A stretch of 17,322 bases of DNA. It comes from Gammaproteobacteria bacterium (GTDB lineage: Bacteria > Pseudomonadota > Gammaproteobacteria > DAOWEP01). Positions 7,195 to 15,266 of the stretch are shown here, piece by piece (positions within the stretch are counted from its first letter, which is position 1; each line of letters starts with the position of its first letter). The notes beneath the pieces are model-generated. The model was not told the DNA's origin and did not search any database. It saw only the letters and a list, made by a program, of their open reading frames with translations. Location: contig DAOWEP010000185.1 of NCBI GenBank assembly GCA_030638455.1, positions 1-17,322 of the forward strand, written 5' to 3'. The position numbers and the translations under genes were made by a program.

Positions 7195-8508
7195 CTAACT
7201 TTCGCTACCTGACGGGATTCTTAATATGCTACCCACCTTTAGGTGGTTATTTTTTAGCCTGTTTGCCACCTTAAGCAAGTCCAGACTGACATGGTATTTA
7301 GATGCGATACCAGACAAAGTGTCGCCTCTGGCAATAGTATGTTTGCGGCCCGCTAGCAAGGTTCCCGGCACAGGGTTCCTGACAAAATACATCCGCACCC
7401 CATTCATGATAGAACCCGCCACCTTGCGCTGATGGGTTGAGCTGAGCAAATTACGCTCTTCCTGTGGATTAGAGATAAAGGCCGTCTCTATCAGGATAGA
7501 CGGGGTATCCGGTGACTTTAATACCGCAAACTCGGCCTGCTCTACGCGCTTCTTGTGCACCTTACCTACCTTCTTTAAGCCATCGAGGACATACTTGCCC
7601 ATTTCCATGCTGGCCTCAATGGTCCCACTCATGGACAGATCAAGCAGTACCGAGGTCAACAGATCATCCTTGTCTTCCAGACTTACACCACCGACAAAGT
7701 CAGATGCATTTTCACTCTGCGCCAACCATCTGGCCGCTTCTGTACTCGCACCTTTTTGGGATAGCGCATACACAGAGGCCCCTTTTGCCCGTTTGTCACG
7801 GAATGCGTCCGCATGTATGGAAATAAACATATCTGCCCTGTTGTCCCTTGCCTTCTTGATGCGATTACGCAAGCCAACATAATAGTCACCTTTACGGATC
7901 ATCACAGGCCGCATCCCGGCTTCCTTGTTCACAAGTGCTTCCAGCTTCTTTGCGATCGCAAAGACTACATCCTTTTCACGTGTACCACGGTAGCCTATGG
8001 CACCTGGATCATCACCTCCGTGTCCGGCATCGATTGCAATCACCAGCTCCCTGCTCTTAAACATTTTTCTGCTTTTCTTTTTAACTACCCTGTCGGCTAC
8101 CTTCTTTTTGTTGTCTTTTTCATAAAGGTCGATCACGAGGCGATGGCTATAATTCTGGCTGGGCTTAAGAACAAAACTTTTTGCCTTTACCGACTTTGAG
8201 ATATCGAGCACAACCCGGAGGTCGTCCTGATTTCTGGGAGCACTGCGAATTCTTTTGATGATCCCTTTGCTGTATTCAGAACCAGAGAAAGATTTATCCA
8301 GGGTAGCTCCACTCAGATCAATTACGATCCTGTTTGGCTCTGGCAATGAAAATAACTTGTGTTGAACGGGCCCGCTTATCTCAAAAACAATACGAGTATG
8401 GTCAGGCGCAGCCCAGACTCTAACGTCACCAACGACTGCACTTTTTGCCAGCACAGGGCCAGCTACTAATGAGATGAATAGTAAAAACAGCACCCTTGCT
8501 ATTTTCAT
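7195..8508 (-). CDS. amiB: AmiB/AmiC-type N-acetylmuramoyl-L-alanine amidase with AMIN and LysM domains
   Basis: This zinc amidase removes stem peptides from peptidoglycan during daughter-cell separation. The 437-residue product has a signal peptide (hydrophobic residues 7-20, likely cleavage after VLA at 21), an AMIN domain (about 28-128) for septal targeting, and a basic linker (132-153). The Amidase_3 domain (about 154-375) has likely zinc and catalytic residues H163 (DAGHGG), E178 (TREKD), H232 (SIHAD) and E341 (IETAFISN). A C-terminal LysM domain (about 389-432) should bind glycan. The segment GGVSLEDKDDLLTSVLLDL (273-291) matches the inhibitory helix region controlled by EnvC/NlpD-type activators in this family. 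The start has GAGG seven bases upstream. The position before mutL matches E. coli amiB, so I use that symbol. Confidence 0.94.
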   Translation of the reverse strand: MKIARVLFLLFISLVAGPVLAKSAVVGDVRVWAAPDHTRIVFEISGPVQHKLFSLPEPNRIVIDLSGATLDKSFSGSEYSKGIIKRIRSAPRNQDDLRVVLDISKSVKAKSFVLKPSQNYSHRLVIDLYEKDNKKKVADRVVKKKSRKMFKSRELVIAIDAGHGGDDPGAIGYRGTREKDVVFAIAKKLEALVNKEAGMRPVMIRKGDYYVGLRNRIKKARDNRADMFISIHADAFRDKRAKGASVYALSQKGASTEAARWLAQSENASDFVGGVSLEDKDDLLTSVLLDLSMSGTIEASMEMGKYVLDGLKKVGKVHKKRVEQAEFAVLKSPDTPSILIETAFISNPQEERNLLSSTHQRKVAGSIMNGVRMYFVRNPVPGTLLAGRKHTIARGDTLSGIASKYHVSLDLLKVANRLKNNHLKVGSILRIPSGSES

Positions 8509-8621
8509 GGAATATCCTCAGATCAAAGTCCGGGTAAACTGTACACTGAGTTTAGGAGAATATTCAAGAAATTTCTATATAATCCATAAGATATAACCGG
8601 AACTTAAATACTCCTTTAATT

Positions 8622-9086
8622 CTATGCCCCAAGCACCTCTAATTTAAGATTAGATAATAATTGCTCACCTGTTTTGGTAAGTGCCTGAAGATTAACCAAC
8701 CTGCCTTCATTTTCATATTGAATATGGATGGAAACATCCGGGTCGGGGAGAATACCGTCACCTTTATCTGGCCATTCAACTAACAAGATCGAATCATCCA
8801 GCAAATCTCTAAAACCAATATATTCCAGTTCTTCAGGATCGGATAAGCGATACAGGTCGAGGTGATAGATTGAATATGAATCAAATGCGTAGGGCTCAAT
8901 TAATGCATAGGTAGGGCTTTTTACCGGCCCGGTATAATCCAGCGCACGTAAGAAACCCCGAACCAGAGTAGTCTTTCCGGCACCAAGATTACCTTCAAGA
9001 TAAATTCGGCAGGGTGGCGCAGAAACCTGCGCCAATGCGCCACCCAGTTCCTGCATGGCGAATTCATTTGGGATATGGATTTCCAT
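8622..9086 (-). CDS. tsaE: TsaE, ATPase of the tRNA threonylcarbamoyladenosine (t6A) system
   Basis: TsaE works with TsaB and TsaD to support t6A37 formation on ANN-decoding tRNAs. The 154-residue product is of normal length. The Walker A motif GNLGAGKTT is at residues 32-40, followed by the characteristic SPTYALIEPY (57-66), YHLDLYRL and VEWPDKG motifs. No other component of the t6A machinery is in the window. It is 24 bases downstream of nnr, so the two are probably co-transcribed. No strong Shine-Dalgarno precedes the ATG. A 113-base gap separates it from the amidase gene; that gap is AT-rich and I see no confident promoter or terminator in it. Confidence 0.95.
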   Translation of the reverse strand: MEIHIPNEFAMQELGGALAQVSAPPCRIYLEGNLGAGKTTLVRGFLRALDYTGPVKSPTYALIEPYAFDSYSIYHLDLYRLSDPEELEYIGFRDLLDDSILLVEWPDKGDGILPDPDVSIHIQYENEGRLVNLQALTKTGEQLLSNLKLEVLGA

Positions 9087-9110
9087 GATTTTAAATATAT
9101 CAGGAACTAT

Positions 9111-10607
9111 TCAGAGGTTCGGGTTTACCAACCCACGTAGCTGCACCATAAGGTCCGATGCTATCAAACCACGCTCACCTTTAGTTACCGCCATATCTGC
9201 AGCTGAAGCATGAATGTACACCCCCGCCTGGGCAGCATCCTCCAGCGTCAACCCCTGCGCTACCAGTCCCGCAATCACACCTGTCAGTACATCACCCATG
9301 CCACCCGATGCCATGCCGGGGTTACCAAGATCACAAACACGCGTTACTTCACCTTGCTGCTTGATTAATGTACCCGACCCTTTAAGCACACACACACCGT
9401 TAAATTTATTGGCCAGTTTTTCGATAGCGGCAAAGCGATCTGACTGAACCTCCGCAACCGTTTCATCCAGTAGGCGTGCAGCCTCTCCGGGGTGTGGGGT
9501 CAGTATCCAGTTATCCTTTGTACAAGGGTCTTTTGCCAACAGGTTGAGTGCATCGGCATCCACGATCATTGGCAAACCACTATCCATGGCCGCCTCCAGT
9601 AACGCATGCGCCCAGGCAGACTGCCCCAGCCCCGGCCCTATAGCTATAACCGTTGCTCGCTTGAGTAGTGGTCGTAAACTTTCACTATTCTCGACACCAT
9701 GACACATCAACTCTGGTCTGGAAGATGCAATCACAGCGGCATGAGCACTCCGTGTCGCAATACTCACCAGCCCAGCACCAACCCTTGCCGCTGCTTCGCC
9801 GGCCATGCGCACTGCACCCGCCATTCCATGGTCACCGCCGATTACGAGCACATGGCCACACCGTCCTTTGTGGCTGGTTCGCGATCGCTTCGGTAATAAA
9901 CGGAAAATAATCTCATGCTCTATACGAACTGCGGAAGGCTCGATATCTGCGTACACCTCATGAGGTACCTGCAAGTCATTAAACAGAATCTTCCCGCAGT
10001 AATCGGCCGCCTTGCCCGTAAACAGGCCCTGCTTCAATCCGATGAAACTAATGGTCAGTTCGGCATGGACGGCCACACCCATCACGACACCGGTATCAGA
10101 ATGCAAGCCGGAAGGTATATCGAGCGAAAAGACCGGCAGACTACTCGCATTTACAGCCCCTATTACCTGGGCCCATTCGCCCGTCACCTCCCTTTCCAGG
10201 CCGGTACCCAGCAATGCATCCACAATCAAGTCTGTATCCTGAAATACATCTGATGAAAAAATCGAAGATTTACCTCCTGCCTTTTCCCAGTCCTGATACG
10301 CCTGCAATGCATCACACTTCAAACTACCATGATCACCTAACTGGATAACCTTGACCTCCAGCCCCGTCTCTCTTGCCAACCGTGCCAATATATAACCATC
10401 ACCACCGTTATTACCGGTGCCGCACAATACCGCCACCTGTTTCACATCCGGCCAGTGTCGGTTCATGACATCAAAGGCGGCACTGGCGGCCTGGGTCATC
10501 AGCGTATACCCGGCTATCCCATGATCCTCGATGGCAATCCGATCCAGCTCCCGCACCTGGGCGGCCCCATACAAAGAAAGAGGCAAGGAAAGAGGTAATG
10601 TATCCAT
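9111..10607 (-). CDS. nnr: Nnr, bifunctional NAD(P)H-hydrate epimerase and ADP-dependent dehydratase
   Basis: This metabolite-repair enzyme restores damaged, hydrated NAD(P)H. The N-terminal epimerase (YjeF_N) domain spans about residues 12-215, with GTGNNGGDGY (63-72), DALLGTGL (130-137) and SLDIPSGL (161-168). The C-terminal ribokinase-like dehydratase spans about 230-495, with KGRCGHVLVIGG (247-258), GPGLG (324-328), TPHPGEAARLL (370-380) and the signature GNPGMASGGMGDVLTG (428-443). The length of 498 residues is normal for the fused enzyme (E. coli 515). The first residues are a Leu/Ser/Pro-rich stretch (TLPLSLPLSL) before the conserved start of the domain. It is the first gene of the minus-strand block, divergent from queG with 54 bases between the starts. 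Confidence 0.96.
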   Translation of the reverse strand: MDTLPLSLPLSLYGAAQVRELDRIAIEDHGIAGYTLMTQAASAAFDVMNRHWPDVKQVAVLCGTGNNGGDGYILARLARETGLEVKVIQLGDHGSLKCDALQAYQDWEKAGGKSSIFSSDVFQDTDLIVDALLGTGLEREVTGEWAQVIGAVNASSLPVFSLDIPSGLHSDTGVVMGVAVHAELTISFIGLKQGLFTGKAADYCGKILFNDLQVPHEVYADIEPSAVRIEHEIIFRLLPKRSRTSHKGRCGHVLVIGGDHGMAGAVRMAGEAAARVGAGLVSIATRSAHAAVIASSRPELMCHGVENSESLRPLLKRATVIAIGPGLGQSAWAHALLEAAMDSGLPMIVDADALNLLAKDPCTKDNWILTPHPGEAARLLDETVAEVQSDRFAAIEKLANKFNGVCVLKGSGTLIKQQGEVTRVCDLGNPGMASGGMGDVLTGVIAGLVAQGLTLEDAAQAGVYIHASAADMAVTKGERGLIASDLMVQLRGLVNPNL

Positions 10608-10661
10608 AGCTAAATAGTATATGCTTATATTGTCCGACCAACCAAATTACTGAAATGACCC
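10608..10661. promoter_or_regulatory. Divergent nnr / queG intergenic region, likely promoters for both directions
   Basis: Only 54 bases separate the nnr and queG start codons, so both promoters must lie here or overlap the coding ends. On the minus strand TTGGTC is followed after 16 bases by TACTAT, a plausible -35/-10 pair. It would place transcription almost at the nnr ATG, giving a very short or absent leader. On the plus strand AT-rich hexamers such as TATATT occur but without a clear -35. Neither gene has a strong Shine-Dalgarno. The same divergent arrangement is found in E. coli. Confidence 0.35.
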
Positions 10662-11735
10662 ATGACCACCAGGCAACACAAATCAGATCTGAATTTTCAT
10701 CGGCTTACCCTGAATATCAAACAATGGGGTCAGGAACTTGGGTTTCAGCAAACGGGTATCAGCAATACCGGGCTTGAAGATGCCGAGGTACATTTAAGCC
10801 ACTGGCTCAAGGCGGGGTTTCATGGCGAAATGGAATACATGGAGAATCACGGAACCAAACGCAGCCGTCCGCAGGAACTGATACCCGGCACAATCAGTGT
10901 GGTTTCGGTACGCATGGACTACTGGCCATCACAGACGATGGATGCCGATACGATATTGAACGACCGCAACCTTGCCTACATCTCTCGTTATGCACTGGGT
11001 CGAGACTATCACAAACTGATCCGCAACCGCCTGCAAAAACTGGCCAAGCAGATTGAAAACCATATTGGTTCGTTTGGCTATCGCGTGTTTACAGATAGCG
11101 CACCCGTACTGGAAAAACCACTTGCCAACAAGGCCAACCTGGGCTGGATCGGAAAACATACAAATCTTATTAATGAAAAGGCAGGCTCATGGTTCTTTCT
11201 GGGGGAACTGTATACCGACCTACCCTTGCCAGCAGACACGCAGGCCGAAGGCCATTGCGGCACCTGCGAAGCCTGTATAGATATTTGTCCGACCAATGCC
11301 ATTGTTGAACCCTACCGACTGGATGCGCGGCGCTGTATTTCATATTTAACGATAGAGTTACGAGGCTCCATACCGGTTGAGTTCAGACCACTCATTGGCA
11401 ACCGCATCTATGGTTGCGATGATTGCCAGCTTGTCTGCCCGTGGAACCGCTTTGCACAGGCAACAGCCGAGCAGGACTATTCACCTCGTCATCATCTGGA
11501 TGACATAAACCTCATCGAGCTATTCAACTGGACAGAAGATGAATTCCTGAAACGCACGGAAGGCTCCGCGATTCGCCGCATCGGTTATGAATACTGGTTA
11601 CGCAATATTGCCGTGGCGTTGGGTAATGCTAATACCAGCATAGAAACTACTGCAGCACTGCAAAACAGGGCAGATTATCCGTCTGAAATGGTCAGGGAAC
11701 ATGTGGCCTGGGCACTGGAACAACACGGCTCTTAG
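10662..11735 (+). CDS. queG: QueG, epoxyqueuosine reductase
   Basis: QueG carries out the last step of queuosine synthesis in tRNA, reducing epoxyqueuosine to queuosine with cobalamin and two [4Fe-4S] clusters. The 357-residue product has the family motif FTDSAPVLEK (143-152; D145 corresponds to the proposed catalytic Asp), then the ferredoxin-like clusters CGTCEACIDICP (C199, C202, C205, C209) and GCDDCQLVCP (C252, C255, C259). C225 lies in the usual RRCISYLTIE motif. The C-terminal part (about 285-357) is HEAT-like, helical, and contains IRRIGYEYWLRN. The length is close to the family's usual 350-380. It is the first gene of the plus-strand group. Confidence 0.97.
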   Translation: MTTRQHKSDLNFHRLTLNIKQWGQELGFQQTGISNTGLEDAEVHLSHWLKAGFHGEMEYMENHGTKRSRPQELIPGTISVVSVRMDYWPSQTMDADTILNDRNLAYISRYALGRDYHKLIRNRLQKLAKQIENHIGSFGYRVFTDSAPVLEKPLANKANLGWIGKHTNLINEKAGSWFFLGELYTDLPLPADTQAEGHCGTCEACIDICPTNAIVEPYRLDARRCISYLTIELRGSIPVEFRPLIGNRIYGCDDCQLVCPWNRFAQATAEQDYSPRHHLDDINLIELFNWTEDEFLKRTEGSAIRRIGYEYWLRNIAVALGNANTSIETTAALQNRADYPSEMVREHVAWALEQHGS

Positions 11736-11767
11736 CCAAATGTTGGCAGCAAATTAAGCACCCATAA

Positions 11768-12109
11768 ATGCGCACCTACCAATTATTCATTGAATTGGCC
11801 AAAGACACTGAAATTCAGGTCGGGAAACTCGGAAAATTCAGCTTTCCAGCAGGAAACTATGTGTATACTGGCAGTGCAAGAAAAAATATGGAAGCACGCA
11901 TTCAACGGCATTTCTCAAAGGACAAAAAGCTACGCTGGCATATCGACTATCTATTGAATAGCCCGCATGCACAAATTACCGATTCCCGGTTATCCCAAAA
12001 GGAAGAATGCGCACTTAACCAACAAACAAATGGAGAAATAATTGTACCGCGTTTTGGTGCCAGCGATTGCAAAAACGGATGCGGGAGTCATTTAAAATAT
12101 TTTCAGTAA
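11768..12109 (+). CDS. DUF123 / GIY-YIG-like family protein
   Basis: The 113-residue product matches the DUF123 pattern, a compact relative of GIY-YIG nucleases. It has YVYTGSA (31-37) at the place of the YIG strand, then RIQRHF (44-49), KLRWHIDYLL (54-63), a conserved EEC (79-81), and the C-terminal FGASDCKNGCGSHLKYF (96-112) with C101 and C105. Members occur alone or fused to other nucleic acid enzymes; no substrate is established as far as I know. It begins 32 bases after queG and 21 bases before the next gene, so all three may form one transcript. There is no strong Shine-Dalgarno before the ATG. Family membership is confident; activity is not. Confidence 0.85.
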   Translation: MRTYQLFIELAKDTEIQVGKLGKFSFPAGNYVYTGSARKNMEARIQRHFSKDKKLRWHIDYLLNSPHAQITDSRLSQKEECALNQQTNGEIIVPRFGASDCKNGCGSHLKYFQ

Positions 12110-12130
12110 TACAACACGCAGAGAATCTCT

Positions 12131-12376
12131 ATGTCATACACAATCAACCTGATAGAAGAATTAAATATTCTGGCTCTTTATAACCTGACCACTTCCCAGG
12201 AAGGAATCAAGGTTCATACAACAGCGGAACCAGATGCTATTGAAGCCACAAAGCGATTATATGAAAAAGGTCTGTTAAGCCAGGAAGATGGTGGCTACCT
12301 TACCAGCCCCGGACGTGTTGCCGCAGAGCATGCGCAAACTCTCCTGACGATCCTAACCACACAAGCCTACCATTGA
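12131..12376 (+). CDS. TIGR02647 family small protein of unknown function
   Basis: This 81-residue soluble protein starts SYTINLIEELNILALYNL and continues with GIKVHTTAEPDAIEATKRLYEKGLL and DGGYLTSPGRVAAEHAQTLL. That pattern matches the TIGR02647 family known from Pseudomonas and Vibrio, which some databases describe as DNA-binding. The spacing of helices followed by a GGYLT turn is reminiscent of a winged-helix C-terminal half, but this is inference. A perfect 11-base odd palindrome (AGAGA-A-TCTCT, 12120-12130) sits directly before the ATG and includes the purine-rich ribosome binding bases. The stop codon lies inside the inverted repeat at 12372-12397. Confidence 0.8.
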   Translation: MSYTINLIEELNILALYNLTTSQEGIKVHTTAEPDAIEATKRLYEKGLLSQEDGGYLTSPGRVAAEHAQTLLTILTTQAYH

Positions 12377-12397
12377 TCGTTAATGGTAACGATCAAT
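12372..12397. repeat. Perfect inverted repeat overlapping the end of the TIGR02647-like gene
   Basis: The sequence has an 11-bp perfect stem (ATTGATCGTTA paired with TAACGATCAAT) around the 4-base loop ATGG. It includes the TGA stop codon at 12374-12376. A run of T does not follow, so it is not a standard intrinsic terminator, though it could protect the transcript's 3' end or bind a protein. Just downstream the string ATTGATCA repeats part of the arm, and a GGGTCAGACAC string lies at 12399-12409. Confidence 0.55.
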
Positions 12398-12454
12398 AGG
12401 GTCAGACACGATTGATCACCATTTGACGTTGATAATAACAATTATAGGAAACAA

Positions 12455-13165
12455 GTGGATAATATAACTATTCAATATTGTTTTAGTGCATCAAATTGTT
12501 CGGAAAATTTTATTCTACAATTGGATGCGAAAACTCTCGAATTGCAATTAACAGATGATGCGTCAAAGTTTTTACCATCATGGGCGAAGCTTGATTTTCA
12601 TCAATGCTCCAACTGCCCTCTTACCATTAGAACCCATCCCTATTGTCCGTTAACCCTTAATATAGCTAACATAGTCAAACGTTTTGAGGATATGATTTCA
12701 TATGATGAAATCCATCTGGAAGTTATTACAGAAGAGAGAGTGATTTCTCGTGACACGACTATTCAAAGAGGCATAAGTTCATTGATAGGTTTAGTTATAG
12801 CTACCTGTGGCTGTCCTCATGCTAATTTTTTTAGGCCCATGGCTCGTTTTCATCTTCCCCTGGCAACTGAAGAAGAGACTATATACAGGACGACTTCTAT
12901 GTATTTATTAGCACAATATTTCATAAAAAAAGATGGAAGAGAGCCTGATTATGATTTGAAAAATCTGGTAATTGCATATCAAAAAATACAGGTTGTGAAT
13001 ACCGCTATTGCGAAACGTTTGCAAAGAGCAAGTAAAACAGATTCAACCGTAAATGGCATGATTCATTTAGATTTATTCGCAAAGGCCTTGCCATTTGCCA
13101 TCGAAGATTCTTTGGAAGAAATTCGTTACCTGTTTGAGCCTTTCTTTAAAGAAGTGGAGACATGA
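12455..13165 (+). CDS. Uncharacterised protein with cysteine motifs, tentatively DUF6901 family
   Basis: The 236-residue product has no signal peptide and no clear membrane helix. The start is GTG at 12455 with AGGA five bases upstream. The N-terminal 45 residues look beta-rich. Then comes HQCSNCPLTIRTHPYCPL (49-66), giving C51-x2-C54-x9-C64, and later TCGCPH (117-122, C118 and C120). The C-terminal half (about 126-232) is helical with FRPMARFHLPLATEEETIYR and IHLDLFAKALPF. From memory this order resembles the DUF6901 family. The paired cysteines and nearby histidines could bind a metal, but nothing shows a function. Base use is much more AT-rich than the neighbours: 12481-12540 and 12961-13020 hold 19 and 20 G+C in 60, against 30 in a queG line and 39 in a pgi line. 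Confidence 0.75.
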   Translation: MDNITIQYCFSASNCSENFILQLDAKTLELQLTDDASKFLPSWAKLDFHQCSNCPLTIRTHPYCPLTLNIANIVKRFEDMISYDEIHLEVITEERVISRDTTIQRGISSLIGLVIATCGCPHANFFRPMARFHLPLATEEETIYRTTSMYLLAQYFIKKDGREPDYDLKNLVIAYQKIQVVNTAIAKRLQRASKTDSTVNGMIHLDLFAKALPFAIEDSLEEIRYLFEPFFKEVET

Positions 13166-13256
13166 CCCTGGATTTCGCAGTCGACCACTTAGAGGATGCA
13201 TTAACATGGTAACGCGCATAATGATTTATGGTTTTAGAGAGTTCACCCAGGACGCG

Positions 13257-13282
13257 CCTGTTAAACGAAACGTTTATACAGG
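13257..13282. terminator. Stem-loop between convergent genes, possible terminator
   Basis: CCTGTTAAACG (13257-13267) pairs with CGTTTATACAGG (13271-13282) over 11 bp with one bulged base and a 3-base loop AAA. It lies just past the pgi stop and 92 bases after the preceding plus-strand gene, where transcripts from both sides would end. Neither strand has the run of T expected for an intrinsic terminator, so it may only protect transcript ends. The rest of the 119-base gap (13166-13284) shows no other recognisable element. Confidence 0.35.
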
Positions 13283-13284
13283 AC

Positions 13285-14940
13285 TTAAGACCGTTTATTA
13301 CGACGCGCCAGATAATACGCAATCAATCCATTCGTAGATGAACCATGACTGGTAACTTCTTTACCTGCCGCGAATTCTTTCTGGATACCCACGGCCAGCT
13401 TCTTGCCCAGCTCTACGCCCCACTGGTCAAAGGAATTGATGTTCCAGATCATGCCCTGGACAAAGATCTTGTGTTCATAAAGCGCGATCAATGAGCCCAG
13501 CGCCTTCGGTGTAAACTTTTCTGTCAGAATGGTATTGGTGGGCTTGTTTCCGGCAAAGCACTTGTGCGGTAATAGCGCCTCCAGTGCATCTCCCTTCATG
13601 CCTGCTGCTTCCAGTTCTTTTCTTGCTTCTTCTTCTGTCAGCCCTTTTGCTAGCGCCTCGGCCTGCGCAAAGGTATTGGAGACCAGCAGCTCGTGATGAT
13701 TGCCGATCGGGTTATGGCTTTCCATGGGCAGAATAAAGTCTGCCGGAATTAGTTTGGTGCCCTGATGCACGAGTTGATAATAGGCATGCTGGCCATTGGT
13801 GCCGGGTTCGCCCCAGATGATCGGCCCGGTTTCATAGTCCACCACCTCGCCTTCACGCGTTATGCGCTTGCCGTTACTTTCCATGTCTGCCTGTTGCAGG
13901 TACATGGGCAGGTAACGCAGGTACTGGTCATACGGAAAGATGGCATGACTTTGGGCGCCAAAGAAATTGTTGTACCAGATGCCCAGCAGGGCCAGTATCA
14001 TCGGTGCATTCTCGTTCATGGGTGCGGCCTGAAAATGCTGATCCATTTCATGTGCGCCGGCCAGCAGCTCTTCAAACCTGTCCATGCCGATGGACAGGAC
14101 TATCGGCATGCCGATGGCCGACCATAATGAATAACGCCCACCTACCCAGTCCCAGAAACGGAACATGTTACTGGTATCGATACCAAATTCCGCGACCTTT
14201 TCGGCATTCACCGAGAGTGCGACAAAGTGCTTGGCAATAGCGGCCTCGTCTTTGGCCGCAGTTAAAAACCAGTCGCGTGCCGTATGTGCATTAGTCAGGG
14301 TTTCCTGTGTCGTGAAGGTCTTGGAGGCAATTACAAACAGGGTGGTTTCGGGATTCACCCTCTTAAGCACTTCTGCGATATGGGTGCCGTCTACGTTGGA
14401 AACAAAGTGCGTATTCAGTCCTTCTTTTGCATAGGGCCGCAAGGCCTCTGTGACCATCTTCGGGCCCAGGTCTGAACCACCAATGCCTATATTCACTATA
14501 TCGGTAATCTTTTCTCCGGTATAACCTTTCCATACCCCATTGCGTACCGACTCACTAAACTGTCGCATGTGGTCCAGTTCGGCATTCACATCCTGCATGA
14601 CATCCTTGCCATCAACCATGATGGGCGTGTTAGTACGATTACGTAATGCCACATGCAACACAGGACGATCTTCCGTGAAATTGATCTTGTCGCCCACAAA
14701 CATTTTGTCCCGCCAGCCTTCCACGTTCATTTCACGGACAAGATCAAACAGCAGTGAAAGGGTTTGTTCCGTTATCAGGTTTTTTGAGTAATCCAGCAAA
14801 AACCCATCTACAAACTTCAGTGAAAAACGATTGAAACGCTCTGGATCCTGATCAAACAAAGTCCTTATATTCGACTGGGACATTTCCTTAAAATGTGACT
14901 GCAATGACTTCCATGCGGCTGTACTGGTTGGTTTTGGCAT
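13285..14940 (-). CDS. pgi: Pgi, glucose-6-phosphate isomerase
   Basis: Pgi interconverts glucose 6-phosphate and fructose 6-phosphate in the cytoplasm. The 551-residue product matches the usual length (E. coli 549). Motifs include VNIGIGGSDLGP (149-160), IASKTFTTQET (204-214), the signature DWVGGRYSLWSAIG (264-277) and the second signature near FDQWGVELGKKLA. Catalytic residues align with E. coli E355, H386 and K514: E354 in QADMESNGK, H385 in GTNGQHAYYQ, and K513 in VELGKK. I start at the ATG at 14940 (MPKPTSTAAW); a TTG five codons upstream gives an unlikely MRIII extension. The ribosome binding site is weak (GAG about ten bases upstream). The C-terminal end carries a short basic tail RRNKRS. 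It converges with the plus-strand gene before it. Confidence 0.97.
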   Translation of the reverse strand: MPKPTSTAAWKSLQSHFKEMSQSNIRTLFDQDPERFNRFSLKFVDGFLLDYSKNLITEQTLSLLFDLVREMNVEGWRDKMFVGDKINFTEDRPVLHVALRNRTNTPIMVDGKDVMQDVNAELDHMRQFSESVRNGVWKGYTGEKITDIVNIGIGGSDLGPKMVTEALRPYAKEGLNTHFVSNVDGTHIAEVLKRVNPETTLFVIASKTFTTQETLTNAHTARDWFLTAAKDEAAIAKHFVALSVNAEKVAEFGIDTSNMFRFWDWVGGRYSLWSAIGMPIVLSIGMDRFEELLAGAHEMDQHFQAAPMNENAPMILALLGIWYNNFFGAQSHAIFPYDQYLRYLPMYLQQADMESNGKRITREGEVVDYETGPIIWGEPGTNGQHAYYQLVHQGTKLIPADFILPMESHNPIGNHHELLVSNTFAQAEALAKGLTEEEARKELEAAGMKGDALEALLPHKCFAGNKPTNTILTEKFTPKALGSLIALYEHKIFVQGMIWNINSFDQWGVELGKKLAVGIQKEFAAGKEVTSHGSSTNGLIAYYLARRNKRS

Positions 14941-15162
14941 TATTATTATTCTCAATCCGAAAGAGCGAATTTGTTAATTATTTTATATAAAACAAATAGT
15001 TATATTATTATATCCCTGACCCTGTTTGAATGGAACAATTGTATAGGCCGTAGCAATTAGTATAGCGACTGTTAGCGCACTGAACAGTGGACGATATCCC
15101 GAATACCCCGACTCATTACAATCCCATTACCCCGTTAATCGCCATTTTTATCTGGTTCAGGG

Positions 15163-15168
15163 TATAAT
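15163..15168 (+). promoter_or_regulatory. Probable -10 element of the ppc promoter
   Basis: A perfect TATAAT preceded by GGG and followed by a G+C-rich discriminator (CACGCCGC) makes a typical sigma-70 -10. The hexamer 17 bases upstream (CGCCAT) is a poor -35, so activator help or a weak promoter is possible. Transcription would begin near 15175, leaving a leader of about 124 bases before the ppc ATG. Confidence 0.5.
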
Positions 15169-15194
15169 CACGCCGCATTTGATAACAACTAAAC

Positions 15195-15266
15195 AAGCCA
15201 AACTGGCTTATCACCAACAATCCAGGTTCTGAAGAAGAAATATTAACCGGCATACCCGTATATGCC
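15195..15266 (+). promoter_or_regulatory. Two perfect hairpins in the ppc leader
   Basis: AAGCCA (15195-15200) pairs with TGGCTT (15204-15209) around AAC. GGCATA (15249-15254) pairs with TATGCC (15261-15266) around CCCGTA. A short T-tract (15274-15278) follows eight bases after the second stem, too far for a standard intrinsic terminator. I do not recognise a known riboswitch class. Structure is seen; a role in attenuation or mRNA stability is inference. Confidence 0.35.

Noticed and set aside
7233..7255. Plus-strand hairpin CCACCT-TT-AGGTGG followed by TTATTTTTT, which looks like an intrinsic terminator.
   Set aside because: It lies inside the LysM coding region of the minus-strand amidase (encoding KNNHLKVG) and no plus-strand gene ends there. 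On the transcribed strand the T-tract precedes the stem. It is most likely a coding coincidence.
12131..13165. Possible toxin-antitoxin or defence pair formed by the 81-residue protein and the AT-rich 236-residue protein.
   Set aside because: The 78-base gap, the inverted repeat between them, and the family resemblance of the small protein to the chromosomal TIGR02647 type give no support for a two-gene module.
13095..13337. Plus-strand open frame of 80 codons spanning the end of the DUF6901-like gene and the 3' end of pgi.
   Set aside because: It overlaps two real genes in other frames, has no recognisable domain and no good ribosome binding site.
13765..14127. Plus-strand open frame of 120 codons inside pgi, and similar long frames opposite mutL, nnr and the amidase.
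   Set aside because: They are antisense shadows of well-identified genes with no family resemblance.
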